64,000 bases of DNA, taken from contig OY829651.1 in assembly GCA_963691815.1 (NCBI GenBank), positions 17,787,387 through 17,851,386 of the forward strand, given 5' to 3'. The notes beneath the pieces are model-generated. The model did not search any database, was not told the origin of the DNA, and saw only the letters and a program-made list of their open reading frames with translations. Source of the DNA: Echiichthys vipera. Its lineage: Eukaryota > Chordata > Actinopteri > Perciformes > Trachinidae. This document shows positions 1 through 12,689 of this stretch, piece by piece. Both the position numbers and the translations under genes were made by a program. Each line of letters starts with the position of its first letter. The first letter of the stretch is position 1.

Positions 1-1857
1 GTCTGACTACATGGGGTCTCTCATCCCTCAGGAATTTAATAAGATACAGCATGTTGAGGGACATTGCCAAACACGTGGGGCTTCCTGAATTTTGATGATA
101 TATTATGATATCTCATTAAGCTAGGTGGAAAAACTAAATAAATGAAGAGAAAAAAAATAGCATTTTTGCTTCATTGCATTTTTGTTGTTGTTTTTTACGG
201 TCAGTCAAATATGGTGCTTTTTTATCAGTGCTGCTAAAAGCAATGTCCCTCATGCTTTTATTTATATACAAAAAATACAAACCATGTAATAAAATAAACA
301 AGCCTTTTTGTATTAACTATCCAAATAGAAGGTTTGGGGCAAGTTTGCTTTCTTTTCTAAAAGTTTTTATTGGTACATCTCTTATTTTCAACAGCTGCAA
401 AAGCATCTATCTTTCTGTACGATATCTGTACATATGAAAAAGAACTTAATGTTTAATATTTATTAAAGTTTAAGTGCCTATGGTATTTTGCAAACTGTCA
501 GTGTTGTGTGATTTTTGTTCCAGTGACAATAATCATGCAGCCCAAGACTGCACAGCCTCTAGTTAAGCAACAATCTCATCAAATTATTAATAGCATGCTT
601 AATAGATTTTCTTCAGTCTATATGTAACCACCAGTTGTATAGGAGTGCAATGCCTGACACATAGGGGGAAACACTGCACTTTTAATCATGTTCACTGTAT
701 TAATGTTGGTGCTTAAACCACCCTTTTTATTGTCTTTCATATCTTGACTGAACCAGAATATCAGGTTCAGAGCACAACTGCAACTTTCGACTGAAATAAA
801 GTCAGTGGTTGCACTTTATGGAGCAGCCCCAGCATGAGTCAGCATCACTTTACAAACCACCTGAATTCGGGAGAGTCATACTTGTCCAAAATGTGCTTGT
901 CTATTTATTTATTTTTCATTGGGAACTCTTAGGACACTATTGTCCGAATTGTTTCTGAAAAAGCAGGTCGCTATTGAGTGTCGTTTTTCTTCACTTTGAG
1001 CACTAAAGGATTCCATTCAACTCTGTTGTACTGGGCTTGCAGACAATCAAAGGGTTTGCAAATGAAACCCAAAATGCATAGTCTGTTATTTTCTGGCTTT
1101 TGTGAACTGACCCTGTGGCAAGATTATCCCCAGAGCAGCTGTGATTCTGAGTAGAAATTGACAAAATTGAAGATCTTTCCAAATGACAAAATGGCGAAAT
1201 TGAACATTGTATAAACCTAAATATAGCTATATTGCAGTGTAACTCTGCTAACTGTAACTGCATTATATTGTAGACCAAAGCAACCCCCTGTGATTACAAT
1301 TTTTAAAAACAACTTGTTCTTGGAAGAGACGGTCATCTTTGTTATTCAGAAGACAACTCTATGTACTTCTTACAGCTGAAAGCTCAGTGATAAAAATCAA
1401 TAACCAGGTTCAACATTTATCCATCCCTCAACTCAAAGTGCAAAAACATTCTGAAATAATCTTCACCTTTTATTGTGAAAATACTATGCTGACATCGTTC
1501 ATCACTGGGATAAATTAAGAATATTGCTGCGTTCTGTTGTAAATTAGATCTTTATATATTTTTTCTTTTTTAAAAAAAATGAAAAAACTGTTTTTTCAAC
1601 TCATGAAATAAGATTTTTTTTTATTTTTTATGATATGGTTCCCTGACAGTTTTCCTATGTTACAGTCGGCAGGACTTTAAAAGGCCATACATTCAGTATG
1701 CACATACATGTATACATATACTGTACATACATTAGTCTCATGCAATTTATGCAGTGTATGTACTGTATGCGTCTCATGTGCTGAAGACAGTTATAGAGAT
1801 GCAGGGTACACCTTTATTAGAGAACTATCTCAGTAAAAAAGAGATATCAATTGAACA

Positions 1858-1917
1858 ATTTTGTAATTACTGAAAAGTCATCATATGGCTACGAGTACTT
1901 TTCAGTAATTACAAAAT
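1858..1917. repeat. Perfect 21-bp inverted repeat (hairpin)
   Basis: The arms 1858-1878 and 1897-1917 are exact reverse complements around an 18-base loop. The arm core is GTAATTACTGAAAAGT. It is AT-rich and could be a small MITE or a palindromic relic. No host gene is nearby. Confidence 0.75.
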
Positions 1918-2318
1918 GTTAATGGTTAAGAGAAGAAAAATACACACTTAATTTTTGAATGTTTCCAGTTAACCATAATGACTTTGAATGCAGTCCAAGA
2001 ATATGATGTTGCAGAATTATCTGTCTTTCGACAATAGGCTCTGGGTTGGTGTTCAGAGCCATCAAAAAAACAGCCCAACCCGTTGGTAATCTCAATATGC
2101 CTGCCGATAAGACAGCTATGTCGTTCTAAAGAAGCACACAGAAACAAATATGAATGCATGACAGCATGATTGGTTTTTTTCTTATTAATTTACATCCTGT
2201 CATTTTGAACCCTGGTTGACGTTGTGTCTCATGTTTGTAATTAGCAGAATGCACAGTGATGAATGCAGTCAGTGTGCTGCCAGAGAATCTGTCAAGAGTA
2301 TAACTGAATGAAGTGCCT

Positions 2319-2452
<134 letters not shown>

Positions 2453-2578
2453 CTTTGAAGCAAATTTAGATCTTTGTGACGAGTCCATTAGAGACCCATA
2501 AATAGCCGGGGGTATTTTTATAGGTTGGATGCAAACAAGATGTGACTCATATGACTCATCAGAGGTCATGCTTCCCCA

Positions 2579-2610
2579 ACACACACACACACACACACAC
2601 AAACACACAC
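2579..2610. repeat. (CA)n microsatellite
   Basis: Short CA tract with an AAAC interruption, about 130 bases after a longer GT tract. The two are in opposite orientation, so transcripts across them could pair. Confidence 0.9.
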
Positions 2611-3380
2611 CAATTTAACACTGAAATAAACGTTTCTAATAAAAAAAGACTGAAAGCCTTGTTGTGGCTTTGAAAAATCTAGTTAGCAGTCCTGTGATCC
2701 TACATTAATAAATACAACGTGAAAATGATCAAGTATAAAATTGTCACGTCATAAATATATTTAAATACACTGCTACATTTTAATCTGCATTTTAGTTATA
2801 ATAATTTGTAGTAATAACCTATAGAAGGTCATCATGGCTGCTCATTGTGAAATGTTGCACATCCCTACACTGAACTAACTTGTAAATTCCCAGTAACTTT
2901 CCTTAATTTGATACAGTGAATATACCGTTTGTCAAATTTGCACAAAAAAAACATAATACAAGAATCAAATTGGCATGGCCTCCTTCCAACCAGTGTAAAA
3001 AAAAACATCCAATTTTATCATGTGGCTGCCCATTGGTCAGTCTTTATGTTTATGTAACGTCTGCTCCAAATCCTCAAAAATGGGTTCATCAATTGTCCTG
3101 TTTAATACAATCTGAAAAGTTATGTTTGGGTGTTAAATATCTGCTTTGACTCACTGAGATCAAAGTCTTAATTTACAAGACTGCAGTCTGCCTGCCATGG
3201 GGCCTTAATGAAACACATTTCAGTAGCCTAAACAATAAAGAACATTTTGTTAAACATCAAACAGGTGTCAAGTGTTTTATTATTTAAAGACATATTTAAA
3301 AGACATTATTTATGACAGAGAAATCCAGAGGAGATTGTCGAGGCTCCCTACTGTAATACCAGCAATCTCAGCGGCCATGT

Positions 3381-3442
3381 ACACACACACATACACACAC
3401 ACACTCACACACACTCACACACACACAGTCACACACACACAC
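3381..3442. repeat. Interrupted (CA)n microsatellite
   Basis: CA repeats broken by ATAC, CTCA and GTCA variants, which suggests an older, slowly mutating tract. Confidence 0.9.
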
Positions 3443-3673
3443 GTGTAAAGCTGTCACGTGCAGATCAAATTAAGTGTTCTATTAGAATTATTATATTTGT
3501 GCTTGACACAATGTCAAACATGGTAACTATAGCGCCATAATATTTCTTGGCACAAAATATCCTTTATTTTTGTAGATTAACCAAAATTACATGGCGTGAC
3601 TGTGACTTATTGCTGTCTCTTTTCCTCTCTTCCCTCTTTCTCTGTGTCTGTTTTTCTCGCTCCATCAATACAG

Positions 3674-4026
3674 TTGGCCAGACAGTGCTTGGGCTGAGCA
3701 AATGGATGGTGTGTCTATTTTTAGAACCAGGGNNNNNNNNNNNNNNNNNNNNNNNNNNNNNNNNNNNNNNNNNNNNNNNNNNNNNNNNNNNNNNNNNNNN
3801 NNNNNNNNNNNNNNNNNNNNNNNNNNNNNNNNNNNNNNNNNNNNNNNNNNNNNNNNNNNNNNNNNNNNNNNNNNNNNNNNNNNNNNNNNNNNNNNNNNNN
3901 NNNNNNNNNNNNNNNNNNNNNNNNNNNNNNNNTGATTCAGCTCCAAAAAAAGGCTGCGGACTGATATTTCAGACTGCAAGAGCAGGGAAAAGCAGAAAAG
4001 ATCAACTGGATACGACAAAGACAAGG
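3674..4026 (+). other. Candidate upstream exon interrupted by the assembly gap
   Basis: A pyrimidine-rich stretch (3610-3660) ends in ATACAG at 3673, a good 3' splice site, and a consensus 5' splice site GTAAGT begins at 4027. About 150 readable bases flank the gap. One reading frame is open on both readable sides and ends in phase 0. The frame that would continue into the coding exon at 5889 has a TGA at 3933-3935 just after the gap and no ATG afterwards. The simplest reading is an untranslated or partly untranslated exon spliced to 5887. The gap prevents certainty, and it may be two exons rather than one. Confidence 0.35.
3733..3932. other. Assembly gap (200 N)
   Basis: Exactly 200 undetermined bases. 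Open frames that run through it are artefacts. The true length of the missing sequence is unknown, because round-number gaps are often placeholders. Confidence 0.99.
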
Positions 4027-4486
4027 GTAAGTGGGAAAGCACATTTTGCAGAAAATCATTATATAATTACTGAAAATGCAAGAGGGAATAAATACACAGT
4101 GTCTATTCTGTGCATCGGCACAGGGCTGCTGCCGTGGAACCATATTTAGACGCTGCATACCCAAGGTGTGATCTAAATTTAGCAATGGTTGCACCTTGGA
4201 AGAAACTGGGAGATGCTGGCATTCTGGTTTGGCTTGCACTATTTTTGGCATGGAGGTTGAGACGAAAATATATTGTGGGCTACACTCAGGGTTGTAACAA
4301 TATGGGGCATGACAAAATATAAACTGACACATTCTGTGGCTTTACATGACTGAGATGGCATTTAAAAAGGCATCTATTTATGTTGCCTCTCACTGATCCT
4401 TGCAGGGATTGTTTGTATTTTGGGCTGTTTACACTGTAACTCCAAAGTAAGCAGGGAATGGGGAAATGGGGAAGAGGAGGAGATGA

Positions 4487-4614
<128 letters not shown>

Positions 4615-4890
4615 TTGATTTAAATGTAATGTGATATGGCAAAAATAGATGGTTGTGTTTTGAATAATACAGGTTTGGTTTTTATCCAGTTGTAGCAGCA
4701 AAATTATGAAATGACAAATGTGTCTGAAGAGGTTGAAAATTACGGACTATTGAAAACAAACAGTACAATTTAAAAACGTTTTTTTTGCACTAGATTGTTT
4801 TATTACACTGCTCAAGGAATAGTCTCTTTAAAAGAGTTTGATGCAGTGAAACCAGCTGTTTCATCCTGCACTGTTAAATTTTTATAACTT

Positions 4891-4945
4891 GACTCTCGCC
4901 AGATGATTTTCGTTCTGCCATACGCAAATTCATCTGGCAAGAGTC
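4891..4945. repeat. Imperfect 16-bp inverted repeat
   Basis: Arms 4891-4906 and 4930-4945 (core CTCGCCAGATGA) pair with one mismatch around a short loop. It lies just outside the poly(T) that marks the end of the adjacent LINE copy, so it was probably present before that insertion or belongs to another small element. Confidence 0.55.
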
Positions 4946-4955
4946 TGGCTACAAT

Positions 4956-5640
4956 TTTTTTTTTTTCCAAATTCTTTTTATTGATTTTTGCAGACCAGAA
5001 CACAGAAACAGGTAAAACACATGTACAGTACATCTGCTTTAAGGTGAAAAAAAAAAGAAAAACACAGACAAAAACAGAAAAACCCCAACATGAATCCCTC
5101 CCAACAACCCACATCAGACACAAGTAACCGAATAACATTTAACATAAGTAGATAAAGTAAGATAAAGTAAAAATAAATAAATAAATAAAAACACACTAAA
5201 ACCAATTAACGTAATTCAAGAAAGAGAAAATAAATAAATAAATAAGGGGGGGGGGGGTCTTTCTCCTTCCAGCACTAGGTAGTGGCCTCAGCATCATCAT
5301 GAGTAACAGTAATACTATCGCTAATAAAAGCCAGCAGTGGGTCCCAGGTTTTGTGTAATGCTTCCAAAGATCCCCTCTGTGAAAACCTTAACCTCTCCAA
5401 CCGGAGACATTGCAAAATTTCACAGATCCAACTATTATGAGTCGGTGGAGAAACATGTTTCCATTTAAGGAGAATGTTGAATGTCTGGTGAGCAGGGTGG
5501 TAAAGCACGTTTTGTCTATCTATTGGATTCACAGCAAAGGTATGAATAGTTTATCCTCAATTCTAGGTCTCAGAAATGCTGTGGAATGGATGCGTTGATT
5601 TAAATGGTTTTCTAATGAAGCAGAACCTGGCAGCTGGCCT
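4956..5640 (-). mobile_element. 5'-truncated L1/Tx1-like LINE, 3' end
   Basis: On the minus strand, 5532-5275 encodes a peptide resembling the extreme C-terminus of L1/Tx1-type reverse transcriptase proteins. It has a PPT...W segment, a LERLRFSQRG segment and an ending with HKTWDPLLAF. An AT-rich 3' UTR follows, containing a (G)n/(TTTA)n stretch near 5180-5258. It ends in a poly(T) run on the plus strand at about 4957-4968, which corresponds to a poly(A) tail. Endonuclease and RT core domains are absent, as expected for 5' truncation in target-primed insertion. The 5' boundary near 5640 is approximate. Family assignment rests on remembered motifs and not on a search. Confidence 0.6.
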
Positions 5641-5888
5641 TTACTACACCTGGTCAAATCAATTCATAATTTTGATTTGAACACCACTACCACTCAGCCA
5701 ATCATCGCCCACCGTTAATGCCGGTTCCAGTTACTGTGTTTAAATCTGCTTTTGCAAGACAAACCTTGACAGATTCAGTTACCTGAAAAAACTACTTGTG
5801 CATTATTCCGTATGTTCCCAAACATTTGACAGATGTTGTTTTGGCTCTGAACATGACGTCACTCCTCCTTTTCTTTTCCCTCTCAGCT

Positions 5889-6665
5889 ATGCGTCCGAAG
5901 TCCAGACTTTTGTCCAAGAGAAGACTCCTGCTGCCCACGATCAGGGAGGGCACCGAGGAGACGCTGCGGGATTTGAATGAGGCCAACGCGCTCCACTTCG
6001 CTGGTCAAGCTGTCTCCTCAGAGGACTACCTCCTCTCCATCTGCCACCTGGCCCACCCCACCTTTCCCATCAGGGACGTCTCCCCTCCATCCGACATCCA
6101 CGCACAGCAGCTTGATGCCGTGCACCAAAGGTTGCGGCTGTCACGGCCCAGAGGCGCCACATCGACCACCTTTGGATTCAACCCTACTGAGGAGGCACAT
6201 GCCATCGATATGCAGCAGGGAGAGGAGAAAGAACTGAATGTCACGCTGATGTTTGGCAACTCTGACCCCCTGGAGTATCTTTATGGACACCAGAACGACC
6301 TGTCAGGAGGCGTGAGGAGGGCGTTTGTTGGGGAAAGGTTTATAAGGCGACATGGGAGTGTATGGGAGGGCCAGGCTCGCTCCAGAGCTCACAGCATCCC
6401 CCATGCGTCAAGTCCAGATCCCCCACGCCAACGCAAGAGCAGCTGCCCTGAGTTACACACCTCTATTCCAAACATCTCCCAAAAGCACAGCTTCTCCAGG
6501 TTGGAGGCCAGTACAGGGACCCCTGCAGACAGAAGAGCAGAGGTGGAAAGACAGAATCCGACCATCAAACAGTCCCTCATCTCCCAGTGGATCTCTGACT
6601 GCAGGTCAGTGTGGAGGGAGGCGCGTGTTCGAGCCTGCATGCTGCCTGCCATCGCTGAGATATAG
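5889..6665 (+). CDS. Unrecognised 258-aa protein, single coding exon
   Basis: A 3' splice site (pyrimidine tract then CTCAG at 5882-5886) precedes the exon. The first ATG is at 5889, three bases into the exon, and the frame stays open to the TAG at 6663-6665. The protein begins MRPKSRLLSKRRLLLP, so it has a basic N-terminus. A hydrophilic, Pro/Ser/Arg-rich middle follows, and the last 30 residues form a compact, conserved-looking segment ISQWISDCRSVWREAR...ACMLPAIAEI. There is no signal peptide, membrane segment or catalytic motif that I can name. GC content and codon use are clearly coding-like and unlike the flanking AT-rich DNA. An upstream exon may lie at 3674-4026 but is broken by the gap, so the true start could be further upstream if the phase-1 junction is used. 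I do not recognise the family, and function is unknown. Confidence 0.75.
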   Translation: MRPKSRLLSKRRLLLPTIREGTEETLRDLNEANALHFAGQAVSSEDYLLSICHLAHPTFPIRDVSPPSDIHAQQLDAVHQRLRLSRPRGATSTTFGFNPTEEAHAIDMQQGEEKELNVTLMFGNSDPLEYLYGHQNDLSGGVRRAFVGERFIRRHGSVWEGQARSRAHSIPHASSPDPPRQRKSSCPELHTSIPNISQKHSFSRLEASTGTPADRRAEVERQNPTIKQSLISQWISDCRSVWREARVRACMLPAIAEI

Positions 6666-6705
6666 GGCTACAAATGGACAGACACTGTGGCAGAAGTCAT
6701 TCCTC

Positions 6706-6711
6706 AATAAA
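6706..6711 (+). terminator. Poly(A) signal AATAAA of the 258-aa gene
   Basis: A canonical hexamer 41 bases after the stop codon at 6663-6665 gives a very short 3' UTR and supports this being the terminal exon. Confidence 0.75.
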
Positions 6712-6729
6712 GTATCCTAATCTTTTTCT

Positions 6730-9700
6730 TGTCAGTGCATGAGACATTGACATTAGGAGATATATAGATGTAAATTATGCAGATATATTAAAGGGATATG
6801 ATTAAATGCACACTTGAAAGCATAGAAGATAAGTAAATATTGTCATGTTTATCCACCTGTAACATTATATCAATGTCATTATTTACTGTTACGACCTAAC
6901 TTCACTTGATGTATGCTTGTGATCATACGAAAAAGGACAAATCTGCAAAATCTTTTATAACCTTCAGTGTTTTGTGAACTAAGTATGAATCAATAAAACA
7001 TCCTTTTGATACCGTCAACCAGACTCTCTGGTGAGTGTTTTTCTGTGCTACGATCTGTGTTTCTTTGCATGTGTGGATCCTCTGAAAATGAACTCCCATC
7101 TCAGCTCTGCTGGTGCCGGGCGCTGGAGTTTCTATGGAAACTGTGTGGGATCCTGCTCCAAAACACAAGCGCGGAGGGGCAACAGGCTGAGCAAGATAAC
7201 ACCACGAAACGTCAACATGCCAGATACAGATCACGTGTTGCTTTATGACTGCATGTCAACTGCATGTCACAATCAAAAGCACATACGTTACTGATTCACA
7301 TAATATATTTCAGTATCGCATAAGAGTCTGAATTTTTATTTATGTATGTATGCATACATGTGTATGTAATTTAGTTGTAGAAATAAAAATATTGGCTCTG
7401 ATCATTTAGAATTGTTTTCATCTGAGTAGCTTCAACTAGAAACAACACGAAGTCTCACCCTTGGCTGTAGTTTTGAATTTTAAACACTAGAGGGCAGGCT
7501 TCACATACACAACCCATCACACATTTTATTATCTTGAATCTCCTATAAGCTGTGGGGGGAAAGGGTATAGAGGTATAGAACACACACGTCATTTCTTAAC
7601 TGGCACATCAGAGGGCATGTTAAAAGTGCTTATTTACCTGATTACCAAAAATATATATTTTGTATTTAATACAAGATATTTTTGATATACAAATTAGATA
7701 ATTTTAGATCTACAAACAAAAATTGTTTTTGCCTAACCAAATTTTGTTTGTGCTGAGTAATATATTTTACATTTGTATAAGCTGTTTCTGGAAAGTGATG
7801 CTGACCGAATTAATCCATCACTTGTGTTAACATCGAAAATAATCAAATTATGATATCAACACAAGTCATTTTGCGGTGGTTGTGACGCTCTAGAAAAGTA
7901 TCCACAGATTTATAGATGTCTCTTTCACTATGTAAGTCAATGGGGAAAAAGGCTGAGCAGCTGAACAGTTTTCATATGAGTGAATGGGGCTCTGCCTAAA
8001 ACGTATTCATTTGTCTTAATACATCCATGCTGGCCTCCCCATCATGGCCTGGTCATGGTCCACCCTGTACTGACTGTGTTCACTGCTCCCTTACCAGATT
8101 ATATTTGGTCATACTTATGAGCTTGTGGCTTTCTCATAACTCCTAGTGTTAGTTTCTATGTTTTTTGGACTTTTGCTCAATTGGTTTTTGGATTACTGCC
8201 GACTCCCTGGTATAGTTTGCTTTGGTTGGGCTGATAACTTGCTTGCGTATGACCACCTTCTCACTGGTAGAGACCTTGTTTTACCTCATGTTCTGTGTCT
8301 ATCTCTGCATCTGAGTCTCAGTTTTCACAAGAATCGTTAAGATTGCCAACATTTTGGGTGCTCACTTTTGGTTTGACCACCAAATAAATTAGTCAATGTT
8401 GTTGAATTGTTCGCAGATTGTTTTGTGTTTTTTTGAGTTGTGTTGTGTTGTTGGAACAATGTTCACAGATCGCAGCACTTTCTTGAGTAAGTACAGTGTT
8501 TATGTTCATCATGACCAATTGCATCGATGGCTCAAACTAGCAAACAAGGTTACTGTATTAATATTACCACTAAGGTTGGCGAACATTTTGACAAAAATTA
8601 AGAGAAATGTTGTAACGCAGGAGGGAAACATACATGATGCCATGATGACGGTTCCAGTAAGAGAAAAACACCTTCAATGTCACAGGAAAGAAGTCTTTTA
8701 GGGGACGGAAACTCTCGAGGAGTCTCATGTGGTCATATCGTCTTGAAAGTCTCTTTATTTTCACACTTACCTCAGCACTGCAGAACGAAAGGAAAGGCCT
8801 ATTGTGACCAACCTGACAATAAGTCAACTCAGTTGGCTATATCATAGGCTATATCAACAACTGCATGAAAGGGCAATTTAGTTTAATTAGTTTAATGTAA
8901 AATTATAAATCTGTCTTTCTGCATGTGGTTCCAAACTAAAGCAACTGTCTTAGTGCTGCATGACTCCCCCCATAACAATCAGGTGTCATTATTGTTATGT
9001 GCCTCTGAGGGGAAAAAAACTATTTAACCCAATTTTAGTACAGAAAACATCATTCTTATTTTTCTCTTATATCATTTATATAAACACAATTTGAACTGGA
9101 TGAGGACATGAGACTTTTAACAAATAATCCACCACAGTTTGGAACCACACAAAGGAACAAACCTCAAGATAGCAAATGAAACTGATGTGTGCTGTTCTGA
9201 CCTTCCCCATCAACTCAACATAACAACTCGTAGTACTACAGTTAATTTACAATGCAGACGTGATAAAGTATGAAGAAACTAGTCCAGAGAAGAGTCAAGT
9301 TAACTTCTTTGAATAAAGAGATAAAGTCTTGCTTCCCTGTCATCCTTGTCATCCTTGTCTCCTGTTGTTTATCGTCTGTATATATTTTATGTCATACTCT
9401 GTAAGCGACTTTGGGTCCCTGAAAAGCGCTATATAAATAAAATGAATTATTATTATTATTATTACTTGTAATGGAGTATGTTAACATAGTTGAAATTGTA
9501 TTTTTACTTAAATAAAGGATCTGAGAATTTCTTCCCCCACTGATTTTGTTTTCAATACAGCATTTTATTTTTGCATTTTAACACTTTGTATTTCATCACA
9601 GCTTTCCTGCTGATCGGAAAACTAACTTTTAAACTGAAATGAGAAGTGCAACCACACTTCTGTATACCCAAAGTCAGCAGAGGAAGAGACTCTGCTGACG

Positions 9701-12600
9701 TTTTTAGTTCCTGTCGGTTCATTCCTACACAGGCTCACACTTTGTGGTATTAGCTTTGTTGAGGAGCTGTACTGCATTATAAAAAAGAACCATGCATTAT
9801 TAAAGATAGTTATGGTTGGTAATCCCCCTGTGTATGCAAACCCCCATTGACATACAGCCAAAAAAACTTTCCACTAACAAATACTGCCACTGGGGGCCGG
9901 ATCACAGTCACCCACTTTTTGTTCCTGTGTATGAAGGAGTATGCTGTACTCTCCGCTGGTGCACTCTCTGGTCCCCAATAAGTAAAACCCATGAAAAATT
10001 AACTGAAGGGAAGTATAAAATATTCAAGTCAGCTAAGTGCAAGTCTGTCTGTCTGAATGGAAAGAATGAGTTCATCAGAGGTGGCAGCAGTGTACTTTTC
10101 TGCTACAAACCACTGCGTAATAAATAAATCCCCCCAATGAGTCAACCAGAGAGGGTCCTAATATGACTCTAATATAATCTTTCTATACACACATTTTGGA
10201 AAGGAGGATTCACTTTGTGTCATGACCTCTTTTCTGTGAGTTTTATAGAAGTCACACTTGCTGGCCACCTGACCACTGTTGTTTAGTCTGTACCATATGT
10301 AGAAATAGATGGAAGTCCCTTTCACTGCTCTTTATTGCAAGGGAAGACCCCTATGTCTTAAATTAGCAAAGCTCGGCTTTGGAAGATTTCTAAAGAATTC
10401 AATGAAGTCAGTCTTTATTTCGAAAGGTTACAAACTGTAGCTTCAAGCAAAAATGACAAGTACTTTGTCAACAACACTTTCTATCTCCATCTATGAAGAT
10501 TGATAAGAGAAGTGGATTATATACACCCACTGTCTCACGAAACCCACTGGGTTGTCTTAAAATGTTCAGTTCCCCTCGATTAGAAAATCACATAATTTCC
10601 GTCTTTCCTTGATGGGTTTCCAGCCATGCATCTAGTTTTGAAAATAATCTTTTATGGTCCTTTATTATTCCCTTTAACTGTCATTAAAAGAAAGAATGAA
10701 TGAATCCAAATAAAAAATATAATACAATAAAAAATGAAGGCGCAAAAACACAATAATAACTTAAAATGTCTAAAAAGGTATAGGAAGAAGCAAACACTTA
10801 TTTAATATCCTGCATCTTTTCCACTTATATAATATTAATTATAATGAATGGCTTGATATTTATGTCATATCCTATCTTCAACAGATTCTTTACAATGTGC
10901 TACATAAATGTACTATATACACGCAGACCACAAAAAAAACATTTACATATGTATATATTCACCATAGAAAATAAATGATATAAATAAACAAATAAATAAA
11001 TAATTTGTGAGAACACCTTTTCAAAATACTCCTCCTTTTGCCCTGTACTTTGTGAAAACCATATTTTTGTACTGCTTTTTAAACTGGGTCATGCTTGGAC
11101 ATTGCCTCAGTGATACACTCAATCCGTTCCACAATTTCACTCCACATATGGAAACACAAAAAGTGTTTAATGTTGTACGGAAAGAAAGATGTTTTAAAAT
11201 GAACTATACCCACAAATTATGTCCCCCATCTCTATGGTGTCTGACCTACAAACGACTGGCAGAGTATATGCTGTATTTCTGTTATACATGTTGGACATAT
11301 ATAATGTAATGGCAGCATTTTGCTGATCTGCCAGGAGTCAGACTCTGATGCTGATCTGGAGGTCCAGGATCAGCCCCCCGGTGTTGGGGTTTATGCTGGC
11401 TGGGGGGGTCTGCCGCTGCAGCGTGTTTAGCCGAGGCTCACTGTGAAGGATGTGATGGTAAAACAAAACCCTTTTCGCCCTGGTGCTGATAAAACCCAAG
11501 AGGAAACACTGAAAAATGTATTGTGGTTTAAGCTCCAGCTGATTTGGCTGGCTTGCTATTTGCAAATTACCTTATCAGCTAAGAAGCAACCAATGTCAGA
11601 TCCAGCTAATGCCGGCCACACACCACCTGAGAATTGAGGCGAATTTGGGCCAGATTTCGATGGAATGAGCGGATTCTCCGGCCTGGACCCAGACAAGCAA
11701 CATTACAATGAAACATGCAAAGAGATAATCGAGAATAGGGATTTACAGTTTTGAGACCTTCTAAATGTATCATTACATGTTGTGTGTGGGGTCTCTCCCA
11801 TTTATAAAATCTGTTAAGATTTAAGCTAAAAGTTGGCAGCTGCTGGCTGAGTGGAATGGATCTGTCCTCAGTTGGTTTGTAGCACTGGAGTATGCAAGCA
11901 CGGGCAGTGGGATTTTCAGTTACAACAAGAATTAACTGTTAAGTGTTATATTGGACGACTGTAATGGAAATAAGCCTTCAGGCGTTATTTTTTTCTTTTC
12001 CTGGGCAATTTTTTTTTATGTTGCAATGACTGCAGTGCAGTGATATATGTGTTTTTAATCATCAAGTAAAATCAATCAACCAATTATTTAATCAACCAAT
12101 CAATCATCAATCAATCGTGTGATCTCTGATACTTGTCATTAAAATGATAGTACCTTACAGGAAAGCAGGATTTTCATAAGCCTAAAACTAAAGTGCTTTC
12201 ACTCTTTTATTCCATCTTTGTCGTCAAAATACAGAAGAAAAGAGAAGAATATCAAAAATAGCGATGGAAAGGAAAAGTTGTGATGGGATAGCATGGTGGA
12301 GAAAGTGAAAGAAGAAATAAAACTGAAACTCACATTTAGACATGCTTTCTGATGAAACCAGACATTTCCTTTCAAACCAATGACCCATGGAGGGCATATC
12401 AGAGGTATCTGATAGACAGTGGAAACAAATTAAATCACACTTGCCATTGACTGTGAGCATTCACACGTGGGATTTGGTGCTGTTCACACTAAAAGTGTTA
12501 ACCACTGATGCCCACAGAATATAAACAGAACCAGATGTTGGAAAGATCACCAGCCCACACTTTGCGTTGCCAAATATGAAATATTCCATACAAATCTAAA
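6730..12600. other. Intergenic region, no gene found
   Basis: I found no conserved coding exon on either strand. The interval is AT-rich. Near 9400-9463 it holds a fragment with GCGCTATATAAATAAAATG followed by (ATT)n, the kind of tail found on fish LINE/SINE copies. From about 11240 scattered segments resemble the spacer of the chemokine units. For example, 11248-11290 matches 17018-17060, 11950-12000 matches 17085-17140, and 12115-12480 matches 17228-17690. The left edge of the duplicated array therefore extends, in diverged form, into this region. Confidence 0.5.
9400..9463 (+). mobile_element. LINE/SINE 3'-tail fragment
   Basis: The string GCGCTATATAAATAAAATG followed by a short ATT repeat is characteristic of the 3' tails of abundant fish retroposons. 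The 5' extent is unclear and no coding part remains. Confidence 0.45.
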
Positions 12601-12618
12601 CTAACTTGATTGAAATAT

Positions 12619-12651
12619 CAAATAATCTAACATGACATGTTAGATTATTTG
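12619..12651. repeat. Perfect 16-bp palindrome with 1-bp spacer
   Basis: Arms 12619-12634 and 12636-12651 (CAAATAATCTAACATG and its reverse complement) are exact. The palindrome lies immediately left of the Tc1 remnant, in the stretch where chemokine unit 1 stops matching the other units. It may mark a rearrangement junction or a small foldback element. Confidence 0.75.
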
Positions 12652-12689
12652 GATTTTTCACATCAGGTGTGAGGTGTCACATGACCCAC

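Noticed and set aside
3547..4149. 200-codon open frame across the N run
   Set aside because: A third of it is undetermined sequence, so continuity of the frame is meaningless.
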